Of a stretch of 64,000 bases of DNA, positions 48,436 to 56,850 are shown in pieces. The notes beneath the pieces were generated by a model. That model saw only the letters and a program-made list of their open reading frames with translations, made no database searches and had not been told where the DNA came from. Origin of the DNA: Vibrio galatheae (GTDB taxonomy: Bacteria > Pseudomonadota > Gammaproteobacteria > Enterobacterales > Vibrionaceae). The position numbers and the translations under genes are program-made. Position 1 is the first letter of the stretch; every line of letters starts with the position of its first letter. Location: assembly GCF_000967545.1 (NCBI RefSeq), contig NZ_JXXV01000014.1, forward strand, positions 164,482 through 228,481, in the 5' to 3' direction.

Positions 48436-50391
48436 ATGACGCTGACTTTTCTCAAGTCGCTGCATCGCATTCCTTCATCGGTTTTGATGGTTTCAACGAT
48501 GGTTTGCAGCGCAAGCTTTGCCACATCAGCAGTGGCGACAACTCTCCAACAGCAGCGAGACTTATACGATCAAGCTCAGGCGTTACTTGATGATAAGCAA
48601 GTCGCTCAATATCACAAGATACGACCTCAAATCGCAGATTATCCACTCACGCCTTATGTCGACTATCGTAGTTTTCTGGTTGATATTGGAGACCGCTCAC
48701 CAAGTGAAGTGACTCAGTTTATTAAAGACTATTACTCGCTGCCATTTTCTAACCGAATGCGTGCACCGTATATTGATGCCTTAGCAAGAAAAGAGAAATG
48801 GCACACGCTGCTCGAATTTCAAACCGTAGAGCCTAGAGGTGAAACGTACCAGTGTTATTACTACAACGCTCATGCGAAAGCGGGCGACAAGAAACTTGCT
48901 TTTACTGGGGCAAAAAAGCTTTGGTTATCTGGACATAGTATTGCCGACGCTTGTGACCCTTTGTTTGAAGAGTGGGACAGAGCTGGGCTTAAGAGTGAAC
49001 AATTAATTCTAGATCGTATGTTGCTCGCGTTTGAAGCGCGCAATGGACAACTCATGCGTTATCTACAAAAGCAGCTCGATTCAACTCAAGCGAAACGTCA
49101 GGCTGAGCAGATGATTGCTCTGTTTGCAAAACCTGAATCTGTACAAGTGTTTGCGAAGAAGAACAAGGTCACTGAGTTTTATCAAACCCAAACTCAATTG
49201 GCACTAAAGAAACTCGCCCGCAAAGACGCAGAGATGGCTCAGCAGCAGTTTGACGCCGTCATCAAAGGTCAGCATTTTGATAATGTCGCTGCGCAAAAAT
49301 TAGCAGACTACATCGCTTTTCGGTTGATCAACACGGAATCAGCGCAATTGGCAGCGTGGCGAGATAAGAAAATCGCCAGCTCGTCGAATGTGTCGCTAGT
49401 GGAGCGCCGCGTGCGTTTGGCGATTCAATTTGCTGACTGGCAAGATGTCGAAAAATGGATCGAAAAATTGCCACAGGATGATCAGCTCAGTTTACGTTGG
49501 CAGTACTGGTTGGGGCGCAGTGAAATCGCTCAGGGGGAGCATCTAGTTGGTCAGCAACGAATGGAAGCGATTGTCGGGCAACGTAATTTTTATAGTGTGG
49601 CTGCGGCGAAAGAGCTTAAACGTTCGATACATTATCCAACCTCGGTCATTTCACTCAATCAAGAGTTGTTGAAAGACTATCGTACGGACTTGATTCGCGT
49701 TGAAGAGCTGATTGATAGAGATAAAATTGCAGCAGCGAAAAGTGAATGGCGTTGGTTGCTAGAGCGATCGGATAAGCCACAGAAGGAGATGCTGGCGGCA
49801 TTTGCATCATTTAAAGGTTGGCACCACTTAACGGTCACCGCTAGTATCGAAGCCCAAATGTGGGACAATCTAGAAATTCGTTTCCCTGTCGCTCATCGCT
49901 GGTGGTTTGATTTTTATGCAGATAAACACAGTATTGATCCTATTACCTTGATGTCGTTGGCGCGGCAAGAAAGTGCGTTGGATATTGAAGCGAGATCTTC
50001 AGTGGGGGCTCGTGGCATCATGCAAATCATGCCTTCCACCGCCAAGTACACAGCGAAGAAATACAAACTCGATTATCAGGGTTATCAAGACCTCTACCAA
50101 GTGGGGAAAAACATTGAAATAGGCAGCCACTATTTGGATGGTTTACTTAAACGTTACGATAACAATCGAATTTTTGCCTTAGCTGCGTATAATGCAGGGC
50201 CTCATCGAGTAGAATCCTGGCGGGAAAGAACCCAAGGAAAACTCGATGCTTATGCGTTTATCGAGGCCATCCCATTTAAAGAAACCCGCGGGTATGTACA
50301 GAATATCCTAATGTTTGAAACGTATTATCGAGAAGTGTTGGGTGTTGATGGACCCTTTTTAAATCCGCATGAATTGAACGCGAAATATTAG
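48436..50391 (+). CDS. slt: Soluble lytic murein transglycosylase Slt70
   Basis: A 651-residue periplasmic enzyme that cleaves peptidoglycan to 1,6-anhydro-muropeptides, the substrates of the NagZ-AnmK-MurQ pathway also in this window. An N-terminal signal peptide (about residues 1-36) is followed by the long alpha-helical superhelix and a C-terminal SLT domain with the catalytic Glu in ARQESALD, GARGIMQIMPSTA and AYNAGPHRV. AGGATGAG precedes ATG 48436. trpR starts 15 bases after its stop, the same slt-trpR pairing as E. coli. Confidence 0.96.
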   Translation: MTLTFLKSLHRIPSSVLMVSTMVCSASFATSAVATTLQQQRDLYDQAQALLDDKQVAQYHKIRPQIADYPLTPYVDYRSFLVDIGDRSPSEVTQFIKDYYSLPFSNRMRAPYIDALARKEKWHTLLEFQTVEPRGETYQCYYYNAHAKAGDKKLAFTGAKKLWLSGHSIADACDPLFEEWDRAGLKSEQLILDRMLLAFEARNGQLMRYLQKQLDSTQAKRQAEQMIALFAKPESVQVFAKKNKVTEFYQTQTQLALKKLARKDAEMAQQQFDAVIKGQHFDNVAAQKLADYIAFRLINTESAQLAAWRDKKIASSSNVSLVERRVRLAIQFADWQDVEKWIEKLPQDDQLSLRWQYWLGRSEIAQGEHLVGQQRMEAIVGQRNFYSVAAAKELKRSIHYPTSVISLNQELLKDYRTDLIRVEELIDRDKIAAAKSEWRWLLERSDKPQKEMLAAFASFKGWHHLTVTASIEAQMWDNLEIRFPVAHRWWFDFYADKHSIDPITLMSLARQESALDIEARSSVGARGIMQIMPSTAKYTAKKYKLDYQGYQDLYQVGKNIEIGSHYLDGLLKRYDNNRIFALAAYNAGPHRVESWRERTQGKLDAYAFIEAIPFKETRGYVQNILMFETYYREVLGVDGPFLNPHELNAKY

Positions 50392-50405
50392 CGAGTACCC
50401 AGCAG

Positions 50406-50702
50406 ATGTCTTTGGAACCTGAGTATAAAGATTGGCAGCAGATTTTAGATCTGATTGAACACAGTACAGAGTCACAGCAACATCAGATGCTGCTGACCAT
50501 GTTGTTAACACCCGATGAGCGTGAAGCGCTTGTTGCTCGAGTCAATATTTTCCGCGAGCTTCTCAAAGGAGAGCTATCGCAAAGGCAGATAAGCCAAATG
50601 TTGGGGGTTGGCATTGCTACTATTACCCGTGGCTCGAATGAACTCAAATCAAAGAGTGATGCTGAAAAACAGCTCATTGCAACGCTATTAGAAAATAAAT
50701 AA
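50406..50702 (+). CDS. trpR: Trp operon repressor TrpR
   Basis: A 98-residue all-helical dimeric repressor that binds tryptophan and represses tryptophan-biosynthesis genes. The helix-turn-helix is LSQRQISQMLGVGIATITRG (about residues 58-77), close to E. coli TrpR. It is 15 bases after slt without an evident ribosome-binding site, suggesting translational coupling. I saw no convincing trp operator immediately upstream. Confidence 0.96.
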   Translation: MSLEPEYKDWQQILDLIEHSTESQQHQMLLTMLLTPDEREALVARVNIFRELLKGELSQRQISQMLGVGIATITRGSNELKSKSDAEKQLIATLLENK

Positions 50703-50727
50703 GGATGCTTCGGCATCCTTATTTTCT
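50698..50727. terminator. Terminator of slt-trpR, shared with yjjX
   Basis: An 11-base-pair stem (50698-50708 with 50713-50723) with a TTCG loop; the left arm includes the trpR stop codon. T-rich sequence is present on both strands, so it probably acts in both directions. Confidence 0.9.
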
Positions 50728-50735
50728 AATCGATA

Positions 50736-51269
50736 CTATAAATTGTTTGGGAAATGTTCTGGATTAGCAAATGGAATTAGCGCAAGTATCAGGGCTTGAT
50801 GGTAGACCGAGCTTCTGGTTAGGCGATCGTGAGTCAGTAAGCTGATTGCCCCGCCTTTTTGCTTAATATTCTCTGTCGCGAAGACCTCGTCCATCACATC
50901 GCCTAACTCGTTAGCACTTTTCAGTTTTTCTATCACAATCGGCGGTAGCATTAAACTTGCTGAGCGAGATTCACCGCGCTGAGTATGAGATTCTATCACC
51001 ATCCAAGCAAAGGTCACTGAGTCTTCTATGCCAGCTTCAAGCCCAACGTAATAGTCTGCGTTGGTGTGGACGACTTTCGCATTGGCGACACGATTTAACG
51101 CACCCAAGTGGGTTTCCTGATTGGACATGGGTTGATCATTCACGCCACTGTCCACGCTAACGCCCGTAAAGGTAAATGCTTGTTGCGGGAATGTTGCTTC
51201 AAAGGCTGTTTTTACTGCATTGAATTTAGCGGGGTTAAGCGAAGCTACAATAACCGTCTTCACCGACAT
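50736..51269 (-). CDS. yjjX: Inosine/xanthosine triphosphatase YjjX
   Basis: A 177-residue house-cleaning NTPase that hydrolyses ITP and XTP. Family features are IVASLNPAKFNAVKTAFE at the start, SGVNDQPMSNQET and YYVGLEAGIED. The open frame extends 43 codons upstream, but ATG 51269 has AAGGAAA in front and gives the family length. This start lies inside the last codons of mbaA (overlap 51235-51269), so it is the last gene of an nspS-mbaA-yjjX operon. YjjX also neighbours trpR in E. coli. Confidence 0.92.
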   Translation of the reverse strand: MSVKTVIVASLNPAKFNAVKTAFEATFPQQAFTFTGVSVDSGVNDQPMSNQETHLGALNRVANAKVVHTNADYYVGLEAGIEDSVTFAWMVIESHTQRGESRSASLMLPPIVIEKLKSANELGDVMDEVFATENIKQKGGAISLLTHDRLTRSSVYHQALILALIPFANPEHFPNNL

Positions 51270-53580
51270 GGAAGTTTCCTTTTGAGCTTGTCTGTACCAT
51301 ACGCAATTGCGTAAGAGAAAGAGGAGGAGATAAATAGTAGCCTTGCATATAGTCACACTGGTTATCTGCCAGCCAGCGATGCATCTCTGCAGACTCAATC
51401 CCCTCAGCGGTGACCATCATAGATTGCGAATGACAAAGATCAACCAAAGGTTTCACCACTTGTTGATTGTTGGTCTTAATGATGGTTTCCAAGAATTCAC
51501 GGTCAAATTTGATTTTTTGTACAGGGTATTCAACCAGCTGGGTGATTGATGTGTAGCCCGAGCCAAAATCATCTATGGTCAATCTAAAGCCGACTTGCGC
51601 CAATTCATGTAGTAGCAAGTAACTTTGAGAATCTGAAGCAAATGTTTCTGTAATCTCAAAATCTATCAGGTGAGGTTGAACCGGGTATTGCTCCATTAGT
51701 GTTTGGATATCAGCGGCCAGTTGCAACGAATCTAACTCAGCAGAAGAGAGGTTTATTGACAGTTGAATCGGGCTGTCGAAACAGTCTTGCAATTGTTGAA
51801 AGTCGATAAAGGCTTGCTTGATGACCCACCTATCGATCGTGCCAAATAAACCAATCTGTTCTGAAATCGGGATAAACTCACTTGGTGTGACTTTGCCAAG
51901 TTTAGGTGAATCCCAGCGTAGCAACGCTTCGACACCTAATATTTGTATCCCGTCACGATCAAAATAGGGTTGATATAGCAGAGTGAATTCATTCTCTAAA
52001 TCGCCATTGCGCAGTGCTCGCTCGACCTGAGCTCGGCGTTGAACCAGCTTGTCTAATTCTTTCGAATAGTGCGCTATCTGGTTTTTGCCTGCACGCTTTG
52101 CTTGATACATTGCCGTATCTGCGTGGGACAACAATTTAGCGAGAGTTGTGCCATCTTCGGGGTAGGAAGCAATCCCAATACTGGCTGTAATAGGAAAGCT
52201 GCCGATCGAGGCATTCGTATGATTTTGAATTGGTTCAAGGACCGAATGTGCAATGGTATCTGCATACATGCCAGACTGATTTGCGGCAATAAAAATAGCA
52301 AATTCATCGCCGGATAACCGTGAGGCTAATGACTTAATGCCATAACGTTGCTCGTTGTCTTGGCTTATTCGTTTTATGTGCTCGGCAAAGTTGACCAGCA
52401 GTGAATCACCAACATGATGACCATATTTATCATTCACATACTTAAAGTTATCCAAGTCGATGTAGAGAATCCAAGCATAGCTATAATTAAACTTGTTGGC
52501 TAAGGTGCGCTCCACATACATCTGAAATTGATAACGATTGGCTAACTGCGTTAGGTGATCGTTCTCGGCCATGGCTTTGGTTTTTTGATAGCTCAAGTTA
52601 AGTTCTTGATACATCTCGTAGAAACGGGCAGAAAGACGGCCAATTTCATTGTTATTCTCTAGCTTTTCTATATTAGAACGTTTGCGTAGTTCAACTTCTT
52701 GCAACTGGCGGTCAAGGTGCGTGATGGGTTGGATGACATGCCGGTAGAGTAGAAAGAGTAAAATTAACACCGTCATCAGTGAGGAGATGCCAAAAGACAA
52801 CATAAGGCGTTGCTCTATTTTTGCGAGCTTTTGAGTAATGAGGTATTGCGCAGGATCCAACACGGCGTATAAGCCCGACTTGAGCTCCACAGATTGGGTA
52901 AGCCCCGGTTTATGTACAGGGTTGGGTGAGAAATAGATACTGCTATCGTTATCAAATTCAAGAATATGTTTGAGTTGGTCAAACTTTTCCAGCGAGAGCG
53001 AAACCACGATAAAAAAGATCTGATCTTTGTTGTAACTTAGCGGTGACATCAAAGTACTCTCATCCAACACATCATAGCGAATTAAGATACTTTGTCCCTG
53101 GTAGCTTTGAGTGAAGCCTGTATGGCTCATTTTGCCCGTCGTTTGATAGGTGCGCTGCACGTATTGGCGAACATTCTCATCTAAGACGGAGAAAGGGTCG
53201 TTTTGGTTGTCGGCATAAAAACGAACCTGATTTTTCCCATCGACAATCGCCACTGCGAAATTATCTTGTTTGCTGGGCTGTAGATTTTCGATAGTCGATT
53301 GTAAATTTTCAATTAGCTTCATCTCTCGATAGGGATTCTCTGGTTGTCCAAAGTAGTGACGAATAATGTCGCTTTTGGTCAAGGTCAGAGAATAGCTATT
53401 GAGCAAAGCCGTTGATTGACGAAAGTGGCCGGCTAGTTTTTCCATCGAGAGCTGAAGGTAACTTTGCTCTCGCTTAATTAAAGCGTCTTTTTGATTAAAG
53501 TAGATGCTATAGCTAGAGACAGCAGCACTTAACAAAATGACTGGCGCAACGAGCAGCAAGACTCTAGTGTTTAGCTTCAT
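51235..53580 (-). CDS. mbaA: MbaA, membrane GGDEF/EAL c-di-GMP enzyme of the polyamine pathway
   Basis: A 781-residue inner-membrane protein. Two membrane spans (about residues 5-25 and 255-280) enclose a periplasmic domain, then a HAMP-like linker, a GGDEF domain with SRLSGDEFAIFI (SGDEF variant) and an EAL domain with VEALLRWDSP, DFEITET, DDFGSGYTS, IKFDREFLE and AEGIES. In V. cholerae MbaA is controlled by periplasmic NspS bound to norspermidine or spermidine and alters biofilm. The start codon overlaps the end of nspS by 17 bases and the end overlaps yjjX by 35, so translation of the three is coupled. Confidence 0.92.
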   Translation of the reverse strand: MKLNTRVLLLVAPVILLSAAVSSYSIYFNQKDALIKREQSYLQLSMEKLAGHFRQSTALLNSYSLTLTKSDIIRHYFGQPENPYREMKLIENLQSTIENLQPSKQDNFAVAIVDGKNQVRFYADNQNDPFSVLDENVRQYVQRTYQTTGKMSHTGFTQSYQGQSILIRYDVLDESTLMSPLSYNKDQIFFIVVSLSLEKFDQLKHILEFDNDSSIYFSPNPVHKPGLTQSVELKSGLYAVLDPAQYLITQKLAKIEQRLMLSFGISSLMTVLILLFLLYRHVIQPITHLDRQLQEVELRKRSNIEKLENNNEIGRLSARFYEMYQELNLSYQKTKAMAENDHLTQLANRYQFQMYVERTLANKFNYSYAWILYIDLDNFKYVNDKYGHHVGDSLLVNFAEHIKRISQDNEQRYGIKSLASRLSGDEFAIFIAANQSGMYADTIAHSVLEPIQNHTNASIGSFPITASIGIASYPEDGTTLAKLLSHADTAMYQAKRAGKNQIAHYSKELDKLVQRRAQVERALRNGDLENEFTLLYQPYFDRDGIQILGVEALLRWDSPKLGKVTPSEFIPISEQIGLFGTIDRWVIKQAFIDFQQLQDCFDSPIQLSINLSSAELDSLQLAADIQTLMEQYPVQPHLIDFEITETFASDSQSYLLLHELAQVGFRLTIDDFGSGYTSITQLVEYPVQKIKFDREFLETIIKTNNQQVVKPLVDLCHSQSMMVTAEGIESAEMHRWLADNQCDYMQGYYLSPPLSLTQLRMVQTSSKGNFHVGEDGYCSFA

Positions 53581-54604
53581 GACGTTTAAGTATTTGGTTA
53601 ATTATTTTTGCTCTTAGGCTTATATTTTCAGGGGAGAGTTCGCTATCAATACGCACGTTTTTCATTCTTTCCGCTGGTGGAAACAATGATGCATCATTTA
53701 AGTACCAATCGGGCAATAGTTTTAGTGCACTTAAATTAGGAGTAGCGGCTTTGATATCCATTGCATTTGTTGCAGCCACTTTGGGAGACATAAGGTATTC
53801 AAGAAAGGCGATGGCTTGCTGTTTGTTGGCGGAATGACTGGTTACGGCTAAGCAGTCGACCCAGAGAAACATTTCCCCATCAGGCACTACATAATCCCAT
53901 GTGTCTTGGTTAAAAAAGCGATTCAGAGAATATTGATCACCACTGTAGGCGAGTGCCATTTGAAGCTGATTTGGTTTTTCTTGGCTGCGAATATGGCTCA
54001 GAATGTACTCATAAGTCAGTACGTTTTCGCTGAATTTAAGCATTGTTGGATAAGCTGATTGCAACTCGAGTGGATCTTTTGTCACTGGTGATAGTCCCAA
54101 CCCGTACAATACAGGAAGAAAGCTTTCTACACTGTCGTTAAGCATGCCTATCTTGCCAGCCAACAACGGTGAAGGTGAGATAAATTCCTGCCAAGTCTCG
54201 GGTGGTCGAGAGCTCATGTCGGTTCGATATACAATGCCAACGGTGCCCCAAAAATAGGGAACAGCATAGCGTCCACAGGCTTTATTCCATTTTTTGTCAT
54301 TGTTTGAACGGTTATTGAGTGTGGATATATCTTCAAAAGCACCCAGTCGACCATAAATTTGTGCGGAAACATTATCTAATACCACAACATCAAAAGGCAG
54401 TTGGAGGCTTTTCATCATTAACAGGCTGCGTTCATCGTCATTGTCAAAGTGCGATAAAGTGAGAGGAATGCCCGTTTGCTGTTGCCAATCCGTTTGTACT
54501 TGGACAGAGAGCGTGTCCTCCCACATGTAAACTTTGAGACTATCGTCGTCGGCCCTAGCGGATAGACTAAGAAGGGTGAATAAGAGGAGAAATGAGGCTC
54601 TCAT
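53564..54604 (-). CDS. nspS: NspS, periplasmic polyamine-binding sensor
   Basis: A 346-residue PotD-like substrate-binding protein with a signal peptide (about residues 1-18, MRASFLLLFTLLSLSARA). The mature start VYMWEDTLS and motifs VVVLDNVSAQIYGRLGAFED and VPYFWGTVGIVYRTD follow the PotD pattern. It has no permease genes beside it but overlaps mbaA, so it works as a sensor: in V. cholerae NspS senses norspermidine and spermidine and modulates MbaA. ATG 54604 is preferred for the signal peptide, though the frame is open 30 codons further. Confidence 0.92.
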   Translation of the reverse strand: MRASFLLLFTLLSLSARADDDSLKVYMWEDTLSVQVQTDWQQQTGIPLTLSHFDNDDERSLLMMKSLQLPFDVVVLDNVSAQIYGRLGAFEDISTLNNRSNNDKKWNKACGRYAVPYFWGTVGIVYRTDMSSRPPETWQEFISPSPLLAGKIGMLNDSVESFLPVLYGLGLSPVTKDPLELQSAYPTMLKFSENVLTYEYILSHIRSQEKPNQLQMALAYSGDQYSLNRFFNQDTWDYVVPDGEMFLWVDCLAVTSHSANKQQAIAFLEYLMSPKVAATNAMDIKAATPNLSALKLLPDWYLNDASLFPPAERMKNVRIDSELSPENISLRAKIINQILKRHEAKH

Positions 54605-54777
54605 ACTGACTTGAAGGTACCTTAATGGATAAATCACAAATGTACTGCTTATCAGAGTCAGTTTGGATAGCGCTGACACGAGACTAATATGCAACTAGAT
54701 ATTCGCAGATAGTATGAATATTAGTGAATTGTGTCAGCAACTATATGGTAGTAATTTGAGCTATGTAGATATATTTA

Positions 54778-55953
54778 TTACAGTTTTACCTGAGTTGGCT
54801 TTACATTTTCACTTGGGTAACAACCCAGTACCTTAAGGTGCTTGGTGATCTTCGTCAGTTCATTTAGCGCTTGCTGCATTGCTTGAGAGTCTAGGTGAGC
54901 TTCCAGATCAACATAGAACATCTCTTCCCACGGGTTACCCATAATTGGACGCGACTCAAGCTTAGTCATATTGATGCCATAACGTTGCAAGACAAGTAAG
55001 GTTTCGACTAACGAACCAGCTTGCTGAGATGTCGACATAATGAGTGTCGTTTTGGCTGGGATTTGCGCAGATACTTCGACTGGCTTACGTGCGACGACGA
55101 TAAAGCGAGTGTGATTTTCGGTTTGATTAGCGATATTACTCTGAATGGGTTGCAAGCCGTAAAGTTTACCACTAGATGCATTACCAATCGCGGCGACATC
55201 AGAGCGGTTCATCTCTTTCACTTTTTGCATCGCATCCGCGGTGCTGGCGCAAGACTCCAATTTGACACCTGCGAGTTTGCTTAAAAATTCACTGCACTGA
55301 GCGTGCGGCTGAGGGTGCGAATAGAGTGTTTTTATCTCTTCTAAACGCAGTTCAGATGTCGCGACTAAGCAATGTTCAATTGGCAGAGTCAATTCACCGA
55401 CAATGTAAAGGGTAGTGTGCTGTAGCAGGTCATACACTTCGTTAATTGAACCTGAGCTGGTGTTTTCAATTGGCAGAACACCAAAATCAGCATGGCCTGA
55501 TTCTACGGTATGTGTCACTTCTTTAAAGTGTTCGCAGTTTAGTTCAATGAGTTCGGTGTTCTTACGGCTGAAGTATTCACGACTCGCCAAATGAGAGTAT
55601 GAACCTTTAGATCCCAGAAAAGCAACGCGAGCCAGTGGCTTTCTGCTTAGTTCTGGGTTGGCTAAATTTTGCAGGTATGACTGTTGAAGGAGGACTGAAT
55701 CTTCAATAATGGTGTGGAATAGTTTAGTGATGTACTGAGCATCTAAGTTGTATTTCGAGAAGCCGTTGTTGATCAGTTTAACGAGCAGTTGCTGTTCACG
55801 TTCGGCGTCACGTACAGGCTTCGATGTTTCCACCTTACTTTTGGCCACTTCAATACTCATTTGGCGACGCTCCGAAAGTAACTGAAGTAGCTGATCGTCC
55901 AGTTCGTTTAAACGCAGTCGTATTTCTTCAAGTGAGTATTTCTGGTCAGTCAT
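54778..55953 (-). CDS. pheA: Bifunctional chorismate mutase / prephenate dehydratase
   Basis: A 391-residue P-protein for phenylalanine synthesis. The chorismate mutase domain (about residues 5-95) has IRLRLNELDDQLLQLLSERR, the dehydratase domain (about 105-285) has VAFLGSKGSYSHLA and ENTSSGSINEVYD, and the ACT regulatory domain has the Phe-binding ESRPIMGNPWEE. AAGGAAACCAGG precedes ATG 55953. It is controlled by the leader peptide and attenuator immediately upstream. nspS follows 173 bases on in the same direction with no clear terminator between them. Confidence 0.97.
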   Translation of the reverse strand: MTDQKYSLEEIRLRLNELDDQLLQLLSERRQMSIEVAKSKVETSKPVRDAEREQQLLVKLINNGFSKYNLDAQYITKLFHTIIEDSVLLQQSYLQNLANPELSRKPLARVAFLGSKGSYSHLASREYFSRKNTELIELNCEHFKEVTHTVESGHADFGVLPIENTSSGSINEVYDLLQHTTLYIVGELTLPIEHCLVATSELRLEEIKTLYSHPQPHAQCSEFLSKLAGVKLESCASTADAMQKVKEMNRSDVAAIGNASSGKLYGLQPIQSNIANQTENHTRFIVVARKPVEVSAQIPAKTTLIMSTSQQAGSLVETLLVLQRYGINMTKLESRPIMGNPWEEMFYVDLEAHLDSQAMQQALNELTKITKHLKVLGCYPSENVKPTQVKL

Positions 55954-55966
55954 CCTGGTTTCCTTA

Positions 55967-55994
55967 TAAAAAAAGCCTCCCTTTGGGAGGCTTT
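55967..55994 (-). terminator. pheA attenuator terminator
   Basis: A ten-base-pair stem (55972-55981 with 55985-55994) with a run of seven T on the minus strand, between pheL and pheA. The 5' arm can instead pair with GGAGGCT of the leader (plus positions 56030-56036), giving the competing antiterminator. Confidence 0.93.
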
Positions 55995-56040
55995 CTGTTC
56001 GTTTTTGACTTATCTTTCGAAAACGAGAGAGCCTCCAAGC

Positions 56041-56088
56041 TTAGTGGAGAAAAAAGAAGTCAAAAAAGAACAGTGTGGTTTGGTGCAT
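56041..56088 (-). CDS. pheL: pheA leader peptide, 15 residues with six phenylalanines
   Basis: ATG 56088 to TAA 56041 encodes MHQTTLFFFDFFFLH. Two runs of three Phe codons allow the ribosome to sense charged tRNA-Phe and so choose between the attenuator and the antiterminator. The peptide is too short for ordinary gene finders. raiA-pheL-pheA is also the E. coli order. A ribosome-binding site at the usual distance is not obvious; AGGAG lies more than 20 bases upstream. Confidence 0.93.
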   Translation of the reverse strand: MHQTTLFFFDFFFLH

Positions 56089-56149
56089 AATTATTAACTA
56101 AGTAGTGAACTCCTAAACACAATAAGCAACACGCCATAGAGCGTCAAGC

Positions 56150-56176
56150 AAAAAAATAGCGCCTTTCGGCGCTATT
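56150..56176 (-). terminator. Terminator of raiA
   Basis: A nine-base-pair stem (56155-56163 with 56168-56176), followed on the minus strand by a run of seven T. Confidence 0.92.
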
Positions 56177-56199
56177 GCTGCGATCCTATAAATAAAGTT

Positions 56200-56526
56200 C
56201 TATTCTACTTCTTCTTCGATCTCTGGCTTATCAGTGCGGCGAGCTTCAGGTTTATGGCGCAGTTTGTTTAGCTGACGCTCTAGTTTCTGTTCTACCTCGT
56301 TAACGGCAGCGTATAAATCTTCGTGAATAGCGGAAGCAACCAGCTGTCCTTTCGGTACGGTAATCACAGCTTCAAATTTCTTCTGTTTGTTCGGCTCCTC
56401 GCTGAAGCTGGCCTGACAACCAATGATATCTACTTGCCACTTTTCTAACTTTTTAAACTTGCTCTCAATGTGAGTGCGGATTGCAGAGGTGATGTCGATG
56501 TTTTTACCAGTGATGTTTACTTTCAT
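56200..56526 (-). CDS. raiA: Ribosome-associated inhibitor RaiA (YfiA)
   Basis: A 108-residue stationary-phase factor that binds the 30S subunit at the decoding centre, blocks translation and counters 100S dimer formation. It begins MKVNITGKNIDITSAI and ends with a short acidic tail; the length matches the short HPF/RaiA class, not long HPF. ATG 56526 has GAGGAAAAC upstream; the open frame extends seven codons further. Position next to pheL-pheA favours RaiA over Hpf. Confidence 0.92.
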   Translation of the reverse strand: MKVNITGKNIDITSAIRTHIESKFKKLEKWQVDIIGCQASFSEEPNKQKKFEAVITVPKGQLVASAIHEDLYAAVNEVEQKLERQLNKLRHKPEARRTDKPEIEEEVE

Positions 56527-56591
56527 AGATGTTTTCCTCTGTGTCATCCCTCATGGGTTAACTCCAGATTACTCATCCAAAGCGAAAATAA

Positions 56592-56656
56592 TGTGATCTA
56601 GATCTCTTTATGATGGGTGTTTTACGATGTTAAATTCAAACGTGATCTATCTCAAA
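56592..56656. promoter_or_regulatory. Two CRP-like sites upstream of raiA
   Basis: GTGATCTA occurs at 56593-56600 and again at 56642-56649, 49 bases apart. Extended, they read TGTGA-TCTAGA-TCTCT and CGTGA-TCTATC-TCAAA, partial matches to the CRP consensus TGTGAN6TCACA. They lie 66-130 bases before the raiA start. The rest of the 324-base raiA-mltF spacer shows no gene. Confidence 0.35.
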
Positions 56657-56850
56657 TAGTGTGTTGGTTGTGAACTGAAAAAGCTTGTGTCAGTGAAAAA
56701 TCGCGTTAGATTGAAGGAAGTAACAAGCTAAAATTCAACTGTTTTTTAGGGGCTGAGTACGGCTTGATAAAAAAGCCTGCTGACAAATTGACCGTTGAAA
56801 AATGTGACCTCAATTCATGGCCTAAGGCTTTCTTTATTCTCCATCTTTTT

